Positions 23,795 through 31,747 of a DNA stretch of 32,886 nt are shown here, piece after piece; positions within the stretch are counted from its first letter, which is position 1, and the number at the start of each line of letters is the position of its first letter. The notes beneath the pieces are model-generated. The model did no database searches and had not been told where the DNA came from. It saw only the letters and a list, made by a program, of their open reading frames with translations. The position numbers were made by a program, and so were the translations under genes. The DNA comes from Desulfocurvus sp. Lineage in GTDB: Bacteria > Desulfobacterota > Desulfovibrionia > Desulfovibrionales > Desulfovibrionaceae. Location: contig JAIMKR010000013.1 of assembly GCA_020692325.1 (NCBI GenBank), positions 45,209-78,094 on the forward strand. Direction: 5' to 3'.

Positions 23795-24409
23795 GTGTCC
23801 ATCCTTTCCGCAAGCCTGGGGCTCACCCGCTACCACGTGGTGGGCGAGATTCCCGACGCGATCTGGCGCGAGGCGCCCAAACGCCTGGCCGATAACGCCT
23901 TCCACGACATCGACGAGTCGGTGGAGGAGCGCTCTTTCGGCTGGTGCAACCTTGACAACATGCTCGATCTCGACTGGTCGGACTCCCCGCCGGAAAAAGG
24001 GCAGTTCCTGTGCTTCAGCCTGCGGCTGGACACGCGGCGCATTCCGCCCGCCGTCATCAAGAAGCATGTGATGATCGCCCTGGCGAAGGAGCTGGCCCAG
24101 GCCAAGACCGAGGGCAAGAATTTCATCTCCAAGGACCGCCGCCGCGAGATCAAGGACCAGGTGATGCTGCGTCTGCGCGCGCGCAGCCTGCCCGTGCCGG
24201 CCGTGTTCGACGCCGTCTGGAACATGCAGAGCGGCCGGGTGCTCTTTGCCAGCACCAACACCAAGGCCCGCGCCCTGTTCGAGGAGCTGTTCGAGACGAC
24301 CTTCGGCCTGGAGCTGGAGGCGCTCACGCCCTTCGCCCTGGCGGCGGACATGCTCGGCGAGGCCGCGGTTTCGCGGCTGGAGAATCTCGAACCCACGTCC
24401 TTCATTTAG
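23795..24409 (+). CDS. Short RdgC-like recombination-associated protein
   Basis: A 204-residue protein whose centre resembles RdgC, the ring-forming DNA-binding protein that modulates RecA. The segment from LRLDTRRIPPAVIKKHV through SKDRRREIKDQVMLRLRARSLP and the following VWNMQSGRVLFASTNTKARALFEELFETTF matches the RdgC core in order and spacing. It is about 100 residues shorter than E. coli RdgC, ending after ALAADMLGE, so the C-terminal part is missing. The start is GTG with AAGGAGG seven bases ahead. The partner gene follows after a 10-bp gap. Confidence 0.8.
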   Translation: MSILSASLGLTRYHVVGEIPDAIWREAPKRLADNAFHDIDESVEERSFGWCNLDNMLDLDWSDSPPEKGQFLCFSLRLDTRRIPPAVIKKHVMIALAKELAQAKTEGKNFISKDRRREIKDQVMLRLRARSLPVPAVFDAVWNMQSGRVLFASTNTKARALFEELFETTFGLELEALTPFALAADMLGEAAVSRLENLEPTSFI

Positions 24410-24419
24410 GAGGGGAGCC

Positions 24420-24947
24420 ATGGACCGCACCCTGACGGAACGCGAGAGCACCATTCTGGGCCAGGACTTCCTCACTTGGCTGTGGCACGCCACGGAGGCG
24501 CGCGGCGGCGTTTTCAAAGACGCCGAGGGCCGCGAATTCCACCTGCGCATGGAGGAGCGGCTGAGCATCCAGGGGGGCGACGGCGAGGGCATGGAGTCGG
24601 CCAGCGTCAAGAGCCCCAGCGGCGAGCTCACGGAGGCGCGCAGCGGCCTGCGCACGGGCAAGAAGGTCAACCGGGCGCAGCTGCGCTTCGACCGCGACCC
24701 CGAGGCCTGGCAGGTGACGGTGAAGGACTCGGATTTCTCCCTCGCCGGCCTCAAAACGCCCAAGGTCGAATCCGGCAAGAGCGACGACGACGATCCCGAC
24801 GCCCGCGTGCTGGAGAAGCTCTTTCTGGTGGAGCAGTGCCTGGAGCTGCTGGACGGCGTGTACCGTGAGTTTTTGGCCGCGCGCCTCTCGCCCGACAAGT
24901 GGGCGGCGCAGACGCGCACCGTGGCAGCCTGGGTCGCCAAGGGGTAA
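24420..24947 (+). CDS. Partner of the RdgC-like gene, function unknown
   Basis: A 175-residue acidic, soluble protein, 10 bp after the RdgC-like gene with GGAGGGG ahead of the ATG. It starts with a helical, aromatic segment (LGQDFLTWLWHATEARGGVF), has a beta-rich centre (REFHLRMEERLSIQGGDGEG, AQLRFDRDPEAWQVTVKDSD), a very acidic loop (SDDDDPD), and a terminal helix (LFLVEQCLELLDGVYREFLAAR). I recognise no domain. One possibility is that it supplies the function of the C-terminal part missing from the neighbouring RdgC-like protein. Confidence 0.8.
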   Translation: MDRTLTERESTILGQDFLTWLWHATEARGGVFKDAEGREFHLRMEERLSIQGGDGEGMESASVKSPSGELTEARSGLRTGKKVNRAQLRFDRDPEAWQVTVKDSDFSLAGLKTPKVESGKSDDDDPDARVLEKLFLVEQCLELLDGVYREFLAARLSPDKWAAQTRTVAAWVAKG

Positions 24948-24951
24948 CGCC

Positions 24952-25581
24952 ATGAGCGGCGGCCTGCCTGTGCTCGCGGCCTACGGCGACAGCCTCGTGG
25001 CCGGTTGGGGCGTGGCCCCGGACGAGGCCCTGCCCGCGCAGCTGGAACGCTGCCTCGCCGCCGCCGGCCGGCGGTGCGTGGTGGTGAACCTCGGCGTCTC
25101 CGGCGAGACCTCCGTGCGGGGCTTGGCCCGGCTGCCGGAGGTGCTGGCCGCGAAGCCGCGCGCGGCGCTGCTCGAATTCGGCGCCAACGACTGCTACGAG
25201 GGCGTGCCCGTGGAGAACATGATCCGGGCGCTGTCGGCCATGATCGAGGGCCTGCTCGGCGCGGGCGCGCGGGTGTTCCTGGCGGGCTGGCGCACGCGGT
25301 CCGACTTGTTTCACCCGGAGTTCAACGATCCCGATCTTGCCGGGCTGGTGCCTATTCCTCCCCCGTTGTTCGGCGAGGAGTACGTGGAGCGCTTCAACCG
25401 CGCGCACGTCGATTTGGCCGCGAAGTATCACCTGCCATTCCTGGAGCACATCCTCGACCCGCTGCTCGATCCCGACCTGACCGACGTCTTTCAGCCCGAC
25501 GGCGTGCACCCCAGCGCCAGCGGCGCGCGGCTGCTGGCCGAGGCGCTGACCCCGCTGCTTCTGCCCCTTCTCGCGGACTGA
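24952..25581 (+). CDS. SGNH/GDSL-family esterase (TesA-like)
   Basis: A 209-residue SGNH hydrolase, an esterase or lysophospholipase with a Ser-His-Asp triad. Block I is YGDSLVAG (Ser14), block II NLGVSGETS, block III GANDCYEG, and block V DGVHPS with the catalytic Asp and His near residues 182-185. The sequence lacks an N-terminal signal peptide, unlike periplasmic TesA, so the enzyme is probably cytoplasmic. It starts four bases after the preceding stop codon and is therefore in the same transcript as the RdgC-like pair. The substrate is unknown. Confidence 0.92.
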   Translation: MSGGLPVLAAYGDSLVAGWGVAPDEALPAQLERCLAAAGRRCVVVNLGVSGETSVRGLARLPEVLAAKPRAALLEFGANDCYEGVPVENMIRALSAMIEGLLGAGARVFLAGWRTRSDLFHPEFNDPDLAGLVPIPPPLFGEEYVERFNRAHVDLAAKYHLPFLEHILDPLLDPDLTDVFQPDGVHPSASGARLLAEALTPLLLPLLAD

Positions 25582-26004
25582 CCGCCCGGCGCGGGATTCG
25601 GAAGCACCACCGTTTCCTCTTTCCCTTGGCTTCATCGTCTCATCGCCCCTTCGACGGCTGCGGTCTGCGCCGGTCTCCTCCCTCCTGTGCTCCGTCGCGC
25701 GTGGTCCGCGTGGAGCGTCGTGTCGGGCGCCCCATGGGGGGGAGGGAATCGGGAGCGTTTCGTTTGGGTGGCTCCGGTGGTTTGGGGGCGTCTTCGCGCG
25801 TGCCGGGCACGACGATTCCCTTTCGACCTTTACGCCGGGTTGGCGTGTTCCCACGGCATCATCGTTGTGTCCCGCACTGGAAGGAAGAGTGGCCGCGGGC
25901 TTGCGGTTCCGGCTGGCCGGGCTTTCTCCCCGGCGGAACGGGCGGGGATCGCCGGCGTCTTGCCCTCGCCGGCCAGTCCCGCCCGCCAAGCAATGCGGCG
26001 CGGG
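25582..26004. other. 423-bp convergent gap without a supported gene
   Basis: The gap lies between two genes that end towards each other. It has short GC-rich dyads (for example around 25940-25985) but no clear stem with a T-run, and no reading frame with family features. I see nothing else in it. Confidence 0.6.
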
Positions 26005-27540
26005 TCAGGCCAGCCCGACGGCCTCCAGAATCGTCCGCGCCCGGTGAACATAGGTGTGCGCCCGGGCGATCTCCGCCCGCCATTCCCTTTTGAGGTCGGC
26101 CGCGCCGTCGCGCATGAGGCCGCGCGTGAGTGGCGCGATGTCCTCCGGCCGCGCGAAGGTCACCGGCTGCGTCAGCGCGCGCGGGAAGAGGGCGAGGCCG
26201 GGCGTGGCGTCCGTGACGAGCAGCCCGCCCCAGGCCCAGACGTCGAAGTGCCGCTGCGTGAGGCCGTGGGGCAGCAGCGGGCTGGTGCAGTTGAGGCAGG
26301 CCCCGGCCGTGGCGCAGACGCCCGGCAGGGTCGCGTGGTAGTCCACCGGGGGGCGCAGGTCCGCGCCTGGTGGCAGCAGTTCCCTCCACCCGGCGTCGCC
26401 GAAGACCGTGAGCGCGCCGGCGAGGTCCGCGTGGGCGCGCGTCAGGCAGGCCGCGCGCCAGGCCCTGCCCGTCTCCTCCGCGCAGTAGCCGGCCCGGCGG
26501 ACCGCGCCGCCCGGCCACAGGCGCGTCACGCCCAGGCGCGCCAGCCACCAACCGAAGTCCGCCCGACCGCCGTCGGCGAGCAGACGCGAAGCCTCGACGC
26601 GCGCGTTGTCCGGCACCGAGCAGCCGGCGAAGAAGCCGTCCTTGTCCGGAAAGGCGCTGCGGCCCGCGAAGACCAGCCGGCCGGCCAGATCGATCAGATC
26701 GGCCGATTCCGGCGCCGGAATTTTCGCGGCGTCGGCCACGTCGCTGGCGCGGGCGGCAAGGGGCAGATGAAACACGCGCGTGGCGCCCAGTTCGCGCAGC
26801 GGGTCGAGGAACCAGTCGTCGGTGACGAACAGCGGCAGGTCGGTCCAGAAGCGCGCGCGCAGGCCGGAGAGCAGGTGCAGCGGGTTGTCCACGCACCACG
26901 CGGCCACGTGCGCCCCGGCGGCGCGCAAAAGGTGCGCGGCCTCGCCGAGCGCGTCGATGCCGCGAAAGTTGACGCAGAGGCAGAGCGCCGGGCATTCGCC
27001 GCGCGCCAGCCGTGCGGACAAGTCGTCCGGCGGCGTGATCTCCGCGCGCCACCCCAGCGTTGCGAAGGCCTCGGCCAGTTCCGGCCGCAGCAGGTCGCCG
27101 GCCCCGCCGGGCAACCAGACCGTTTCAGCCTCGGGCGCGGGAGGGACGTTCAGCCGCGCCAGATGCAGCCGCGCCAGCAGTGGTCCCCAGAAACCGGGAA
27201 AAAGCCGCGGGCCCGGGCGGTACAGAATCACCCGGCTGGAGAGGGCGAGAGCCGGGACTTCTTCCGGCGCGGCGGCCTCGAAACCCGCCGGGATGGCCGC
27301 GCGCCAGTCCGCTCCCATTTGCTCGGCGAACTCCGGGGATTCGACGTAGCGCACGCGGCCACGCAGGGACAGGAGTTCCGGCAGGCCGGCGGGCTCGGGA
27401 CCGAGTCCCAGGAGCAGCGCGTCCGGCCCGTCGCCGAAAAGCGGGGGAAAGTCGCGCGATCCGGCCGGCAGGCTTTTGGGCAGGCCCAATTCGTCGAGGA
27501 CGCGCGCGCGCGCCGGTCGGCTGGACGGGAGATCGGCCAT
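26005..27540 (-). CDS. CgeB-like glycosyltransferase
   Basis: A 511-residue protein with a two-lobed glycosyltransferase layout. The first half has repeated Rossmann-type strands (ALCLCVNFRGIDALGEAAHLLRAAGAHVAAWCVDNPLHLL, LPLFVTDDWFLDPLRELGATRVFHLPLA). The second half ends in the CgeB-type motif FDVWAWGGLLVTDATPGLALFP, followed by a helical end. CgeB-like proteins transfer sugars, often in glycan or flagellar modification clusters. The Arg/Ala-rich N-terminal 100 residues are poorly defined. AAGGAG lies six bases ahead of the ATG. It is divergent from rlmE and stands alone, so its acceptor is not indicated. Confidence 0.8.
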   Translation of the reverse strand: MADLPSSRPARARVLDELGLPKSLPAGSRDFPPLFGDGPDALLLGLGPEPAGLPELLSLRGRVRYVESPEFAEQMGADWRAAIPAGFEAAAPEEVPALALSSRVILYRPGPRLFPGFWGPLLARLHLARLNVPPAPEAETVWLPGGAGDLLRPELAEAFATLGWRAEITPPDDLSARLARGECPALCLCVNFRGIDALGEAAHLLRAAGAHVAAWCVDNPLHLLSGLRARFWTDLPLFVTDDWFLDPLRELGATRVFHLPLAARASDVADAAKIPAPESADLIDLAGRLVFAGRSAFPDKDGFFAGCSVPDNARVEASRLLADGGRADFGWWLARLGVTRLWPGGAVRRAGYCAEETGRAWRAACLTRAHADLAGALTVFGDAGWRELLPPGADLRPPVDYHATLPGVCATAGACLNCTSPLLPHGLTQRHFDVWAWGGLLVTDATPGLALFPRALTQPVTFARPEDIAPLTRGLMRDGAADLKREWRAEIARAHTYVHRARTILEAVGLA

Positions 27541-27611
27541 GGAGGCTCCTTGGGTGCGGCCTTGGCAAGGCCGGCGGTTTAGGCTAGGTGTGCGGCGACG
27601 GAAGACACCTC

Positions 27612-28226
27612 ATGAAACAATATCGCGACCATTATTTCAAGCGCGCCAAGGCGGAGAACTACCCGGCTCGCAGCGTGTACAAGCTCCAGGAGCTGGACGC
27701 CAGGTTCGGGCTGCTCAAGCCCGGCCGCAATGTGCTGGACCTGGGCGCGGCCCCGGGCTCGTGGTCGCTGTTCGCGGCGAAGCGGATCGGCCCGGCCGGG
27801 CGCGTGCTGTCCCTGGATATTCAGGACACGCCGCAGGAGTTCCCGGAAAACGTCACCTTCCTGGTGCACGACGCCTTCGCCGACAGCCCGGAGTTGTCCG
27901 CGCTCATGGAGCCGCTTCTGCCCTTCGGGCTGGTCATGAGCGACATGGCCCCGCGCACCACTGGCGTCAAGTTCACGGACCAGGCGCGCAGCCTGGAGTT
28001 GTGCGAGCGCGCCCGCGACGTGGCCCTGCGCCGGCTGGCGAAGGGCGGCGACTTCGTGACCAAAATTTTCGAGGGACCGGACGCCAAGGAATTCCAGGAC
28101 TCCCTCAAACCGTATTTCGAGAAGGTCCGCGCCTTCAAGCCCAAGAGCTCTCGGGCCGAGAGCAAGGAGACCTTCCTTCTTGGATTGGGTTACCTGGGAC
28201 TTGGCAACCGGGAAGAGGTGCTGTAA
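27612..28226 (+). CDS. rlmE: 23S rRNA (uridine-2'-O-)-methyltransferase RlmE (FtsJ/RrmJ)
   Basis: A 204-residue enzyme that methylates the 2'-OH of a uridine in the 23S rRNA A loop. The SAM site is [12 protein letters not shown] (about 41-52), and the catalytic tetrad Lys24-Asp111-Lys151-Glu186 is present in [23 protein letters not shown] and SKETFLLG. The length is normal. The ATG at 27612 is chosen because RlmE proteins of this group start just before the [10 protein letters not shown] segment; an in-frame ATG at 27588 would add eight residues. It is the first gene of a plus-strand run leading to the ruv genes. Confidence 0.94.
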   Translation: MKQYRDHYFKRAKAENYPARSVYKLQELDARFGLLKPGRNVLDLGAAPGSWSLFAAKRIGPAGRVLSLDIQDTPQEFPENVTFLVHDAFADSPELSALMEPLLPFGLVMSDMAPRTTGVKFTDQARSLELCERARDVALRRLAKGGDFVTKIFEGPDAKEFQDSLKPYFEKVRAFKPKSSRAESKETFLLGLGYLGLGNREEVL

Positions 28227-28281
28227 AGTATTCCGTTTCGGAGCCGAAGGCTTCATATTCTTTTTTCTCTTTGGAGGATCC

Positions 28282-29025
28282 ATGTCCGGACACAGCAAAT
28301 GGGCCACGATCAAACGCGCCAAGGCCAAGACCGACGCCAAGAAGGGCGCCGTCTTCACCAAGATCACCAAGGATATCATCCTGGCGGCCAAGGGCGGCGG
28401 CGATCCCGACATGAACGCCCGTCTGCGCGCGGTCATCGCCAAGGCCAAGGGCGTCAACATGCCCAACGACAAGATCGACCAGGCCATCAAGAAGGGCACG
28501 GGCGAGCTGGCCGGCGGCGAACTCTACGAAATGACCTATGAGGGGTACGCGCCCGGCGGCGTGGCCATGCTTGTGGAGGTGGCCACGGACAACAAGAACC
28601 GCACCATCGCCGACATCCGCCACATCATCGCCAAGGGCGGCGGCAACATGGGCGAGCCCGGCTCCGTCGCCTGGATGTTCGACAAGCGTGGCGTGCTGTC
28701 CTTCGACGGAACGAAGTACACCGAGGACCAGATCATGGAGGTGGCGCTGGAGGCCGGCGCGGACGACGTGGTGGCCGATGGCGACTCCCTCGAGGTGCGC
28801 GTGGTCCCGGAGAATTACTCCGATGTGGAGAAGGCCTTCGAGGACGCCGGCATCGCCGTCGAGAGTTCCGACCTGAGCATGATCCCCAAGAACCTGACCC
28901 CGGTGGACGTCACCACGGCCAGGAAGGTCATGACGCTCATGGAGAACCTCGAGGACAACGACGACGTCGCCAACGTCTACGTCAGCGCCGACTTCACCGA
29001 CGAAATCATGGAAGAGCTGGGGTAG
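28282..29025 (+). CDS. YebC/PmpR (TACO1) family protein
   Basis: A 247-residue full-length member of the YebC family, known as DNA-binding regulators and, in recent work, as ribosome-associated factors that relieve stalling at polyproline. The start MSGHSKWATIKRAKAKTDAKKG, the block GYAPGGVAMLVEVATDNKNRT and the GGNMGEPGSVAWMF motif are diagnostic. TTGGAGGA precedes the ATG. It lies directly ahead of ruvC with a one-base gap, the classic yebC-ruvCAB arrangement. Confidence 0.95.
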   Translation: MSGHSKWATIKRAKAKTDAKKGAVFTKITKDIILAAKGGGDPDMNARLRAVIAKAKGVNMPNDKIDQAIKKGTGELAGGELYEMTYEGYAPGGVAMLVEVATDNKNRTIADIRHIIAKGGGNMGEPGSVAWMFDKRGVLSFDGTKYTEDQIMEVALEAGADDVVADGDSLEVRVVPENYSDVEKAFEDAGIAVESSDLSMIPKNLTPVDVTTARKVMTLMENLEDNDDVANVYVSADFTDEIMEELG

Positions 29026-29026
29026 C

Positions 29027-29533
29027 ATGGCCGGGCCCGTGGCGGTGCTGGGTCTGGACCCCGGAAGCCAGGTGACCGGCTACGGGGTCGTGCGCGAGGC
29101 TTCCGGCCGCGCGCAGCTCGTCGCCGTGGGCACCATCCGCACGCCCGCGGGGGGCGACATGGCCGTGCGCCTGGGGGTGATCTACACCCGCGTGGCCGAG
29201 GTCATCCGCGAGCACTGCCCCACGGAGGCCGCCATCGAGTCGGTCTTCGTCTCCAAGAACACCGCCTCCGCCCTCAAACTGGGCCAGGCGCGCGGTGCGG
29301 CCATGGCCGCCTGCGCCGTGGCCGGCCTTCCCGTTTCCGGCTACCCGCCCACCAAGGTCAAAAAGAGCCTGGTGGGCGTGGGCCGGGCGGAGAAGGAACA
29401 GGTGGCCTTCATGGTGGCGCAGATCCTCGGCGTCAAGAACCCCAAGTGGGCGCTGGACGCCAGCGACGCCCTGGCCATCGCCATCTGCCACCTGAACGAG
29501 CGGCGCATGCGCAAGCTCGCGGAGGCGTTGTGA
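29027..29533 (+). CDS. ruvC: Holliday-junction resolvase RuvC
   Basis: A 168-residue RuvC endonuclease that cuts Holliday junctions. The four catalytic acids are Asp11 (GLDPGSQVTG), Glu71 (AAIESVF), Asp144 and Asp147 (LDASDALA). The length is normal. It starts one base after the YebC-family stop and its TGA overlaps the ruvA start. Confidence 0.96.
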   Translation: MAGPVAVLGLDPGSQVTGYGVVREASGRAQLVAVGTIRTPAGGDMAVRLGVIYTRVAEVIREHCPTEAAIESVFVSKNTASALKLGQARGAAMAACAVAGLPVSGYPPTKVKKSLVGVGRAEKEQVAFMVAQILGVKNPKWALDASDALAIAICHLNERRMRKLAEAL

Positions 29534-30141
29534 TCGCCTACCTGGAGGGTCGGCTCCTCGACCTCTCCGGCAAGGGCTGCGTGCTGCTCACTCCCGGCGG
29601 GGTGGGCTACGAGCTGGCCCTGCCCTCCACCACGCTTGCGCGTCTGCCGGAAAAGGGCGGCGAGGTGCGCCTGTTCACGCACATGATCGTGCGCGAGGAC
29701 GCCCTCGACCTCTACGGTTTCTTCGAGCGCGACGAGCGCGATCTCTTCCGTCTGCTCATCGGCATCGAGAAGCTCGGCCCCAAGAAGGCGTTGGGCATCC
29801 TTTCGCATTTCTCGCCGGAGCGCCTGCGCGAACTCGTTCTGCGCGAGGACGCCGACACGCTGGCCACAGTGCCGGGCATCGGCCCCAAGAGCGCGCGGGA
29901 GATCATGTGGAAGCTCAAGGACAAGGTGGCCGGCGTCAAGGGCGGGCCCACCCTGGCCGCCACCGCGCAGCCCGCGCCCCAGAGCGAGTATCTCGACGCG
30001 CTCTCGGGCATGAAGGCGCTGGGCTACACCGAGGATGAGGCGCGGCCCATGATCCACGAGATTTTCGAGGCCGAGCCGGACATCGACGCGAGTTCCGCGC
30101 TTCGACTGGCGCTCAAAAAAATAGCCGTGGCCCGGGGCTAG
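29530..30141 (+). CDS. ruvA: Holliday-junction DNA helicase subunit RuvA
   Basis: A 203-residue RuvA that binds the four-way junction and loads RuvB. An N-terminal OB-like domain (about 1-62) starts with [10 protein letters not shown]; two helix-hairpin-helix motifs are [15 protein letters not shown] and [12 protein letters not shown]; the C-terminal RuvB-binding domain (about 157-203) starts with [18 protein letters not shown]. The start is GTG in the sequence GTGA that overlaps the ruvC stop, with GGAGG ahead, so translation is coupled. Confidence 0.96.
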   Translation: MIAYLEGRLLDLSGKGCVLLTPGGVGYELALPSTTLARLPEKGGEVRLFTHMIVREDALDLYGFFERDERDLFRLLIGIEKLGPKKALGILSHFSPERLRELVLREDADTLATVPGIGPKSAREIMWKLKDKVAGVKGGPTLAATAQPAPQSEYLDALSGMKALGYTEDEARPMIHEIFEAEPDIDASSALRLALKKIAVARG

Positions 30142-30154
30142 GGCGGGAGGGCGC

Positions 30155-31138
30155 ATGAGCGACGACCCCACCAAGCAGGTCGACGACACCGTACGGCCGC
30201 AGCATCTGGACGATTTCATCGGTCAGGACGACGTGCGCGCCAACCTTTCCGTGTTCATCAAGGCGGCGCGCGAGCGCGGCCGCGCCCTGGACCACACGCT
30301 CTTCGCCGGCAATCCCGGCCTGGGCAAGACCACGCTGGCGCAGATTATGGCCAGCGAGCTGGGCGTGAACATGGTGGCCACCAGCGGCCCGGTGCTGGAG
30401 CGCGTGGGCGACCTCGCGGCCATCCTCACCAATCTTTCCCGCCACGACATCCTGTTCATCGACGAGATCCACCGGATGCCGGCCACGGTGGAGGAGATCC
30501 TCTATCCCGCCATGGAGGATTTCAAGATCGACCTCATCATCGGCCAGGGACCGGGCGCGCGCACGGTCAAGATCGACCTGGAGCCCTTCACGCTGGTGGG
30601 CGCCACCACGCGCATGGGGCTGCTCACCTCGCCGCTGCGCGACCGCTTCGGCTGCGTGTTCCGGCTGGAGTTCTACACGCCGGAGGAGCTGGCGCGCATC
30701 GTTATGCGCGCGGCGAACATCCTCAAGGTGCGGGTGACGGAGGAGGGGGCCTGGGCCATCGGCAAGCGCTCGCGCGGAACGCCGCGCATCGCCGGGCGGC
30801 TGTTGCGCCGCGTGCGCGACTACGCCGTGGTCTCCGGCAAGGTCGAGGTGGACAAGACGTTGGCCGAGGAGTCGCTGGACCGGCTGGACGTGGACGCGCA
30901 CGGCCTTGACCAGATGGACCGCAAGATCCTCTCGCTCATCGTCAATCAGTTCGATGGCGGGCCGGTGGGTGTCAAAACCATCGCCGTGGCCTGTTCCGAG
31001 GAGCCGCGCACCATCGAGGACATCTACGAGCCCTTCCTCATCCAGTGCGGATTCATCAAGCGCACGCCGCGCGGCCGCGTGGCCACGGCCAAGGCCTATC
31101 AGCACCTCAAAATGCGCCTTGGCGGTGACGGGAACTGA
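30155..31138 (+). CDS. ruvB: Holliday-junction branch-migration ATPase RuvB
   Basis: A 327-residue AAA+ motor that drives branch migration with RuvA. Walker [10 protein letters not shown] (52-60), Walker B ILFIDEIH (99-106), sensor 1 GATTRMG (about 149-155) and the arginine finger region LRDRFG (161-166) are present, as is the C-terminal winged-helix part ([22 protein letters not shown]). GGGAGG lies six bases ahead of the ATG. It completes the ruvCAB set. Confidence 0.97.
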   Translation: MSDDPTKQVDDTVRPQHLDDFIGQDDVRANLSVFIKAARERGRALDHTLFAGNPGLGKTTLAQIMASELGVNMVATSGPVLERVGDLAAILTNLSRHDILFIDEIHRMPATVEEILYPAMEDFKIDLIIGQGPGARTVKIDLEPFTLVGATTRMGLLTSPLRDRFGCVFRLEFYTPEELARIVMRAANILKVRVTEEGAWAIGKRSRGTPRIAGRLLRRVRDYAVVSGKVEVDKTLAEESLDRLDVDAHGLDQMDRKILSLIVNQFDGGPVGVKTIAVACSEEPRTIEDIYEPFLIQCGFIKRTPRGRVATAKAYQHLKMRLGGDGN

Positions 31139-31195
31139 TTTCCTCAACTTTCGCGCATCGTTCCGTAAACATCCCACCTTGGTTGCAAAATCGGC

Positions 31196-31224
31196 TTGAC
31201 TTGCCCATGGTTTGCCTGTAAGCG
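31196..31224 (+). promoter_or_regulatory. Weak sigma-70-like promoter candidate ahead of tatA
   Basis: TTGACT (31196-31201) matches a -35, but the -10 (TAAGCG at 31219-31224, 17-base spacer) is poor. The gap between ruvB and tatA (31139-31406) is 268 bp and has no gene, so a promoter is expected here. Confidence 0.25.
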
Positions 31225-31406
31225 CCTGATGAGTTTGTGACAGCCCGGTGACTTTTCGGCTGCCCGGCTTTTTGCCGAGTGTACAGCTTGTCGTTTTCGG
31301 ATAACGTCCCGAACTGGATGCCGCCGGACGCCCGGCGGCGAAAACCTCCCCTGGACCTGGATGCGACTTTGGGCCGCCCGCTCCATGGGAACACGGAGGA
31401 AACGTC

Positions 31407-31601
31407 ATGTTCGGACAGCTTTTCCAGCCCATGCATCTGCTGTTGGTGCTCGTCATCGCCCTGCTCATCTTCGGCCCCGGCAAGCTGCCGCAACTGGGCG
31501 CGAGCATCGGCAAGAGCATCCGCGAACTCCGAAAAGGCCTCGACGGCGACTCGTCCGGCCAATCCACCACCGCCTCCCAAAGTACCGAGACACGAAAATA
31601 G
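31407..31601 (+). CDS. tatA: Twin-arginine translocase subunit TatA/TatE family
   Basis: A 64-residue protein with one N-terminal transmembrane helix (about 9-22), the FGPGKLPQLG hinge, an amphipathic helix (about 28-45, IGKSIRELRKGL) and a polar tail. TatA forms the pore that moves folded proteins across the inner membrane. GGAGG lies 8 bases ahead of the ATG. No tatB or tatC follows; these are probably elsewhere. Confidence 0.93.
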   Translation: MFGQLFQPMHLLLVLVIALLIFGPGKLPQLGASIGKSIRELRKGLDGDSSGQSTTASQSTETRK

Positions 31602-31747
31602 CGCGCCGCCGCGTTAGCGGCCGGTCGTTCTGACTGGCCCCCATGCCCGGCGGCCGCGCGCCTTCCGGAGTCCGCATTCGTGCGGCCTCTCGTCGCGTCG
31701 TGTCCTTTTCCCCCTTTAGGCGCGCAAGCGCCCGCGTGGAGGCCGTC

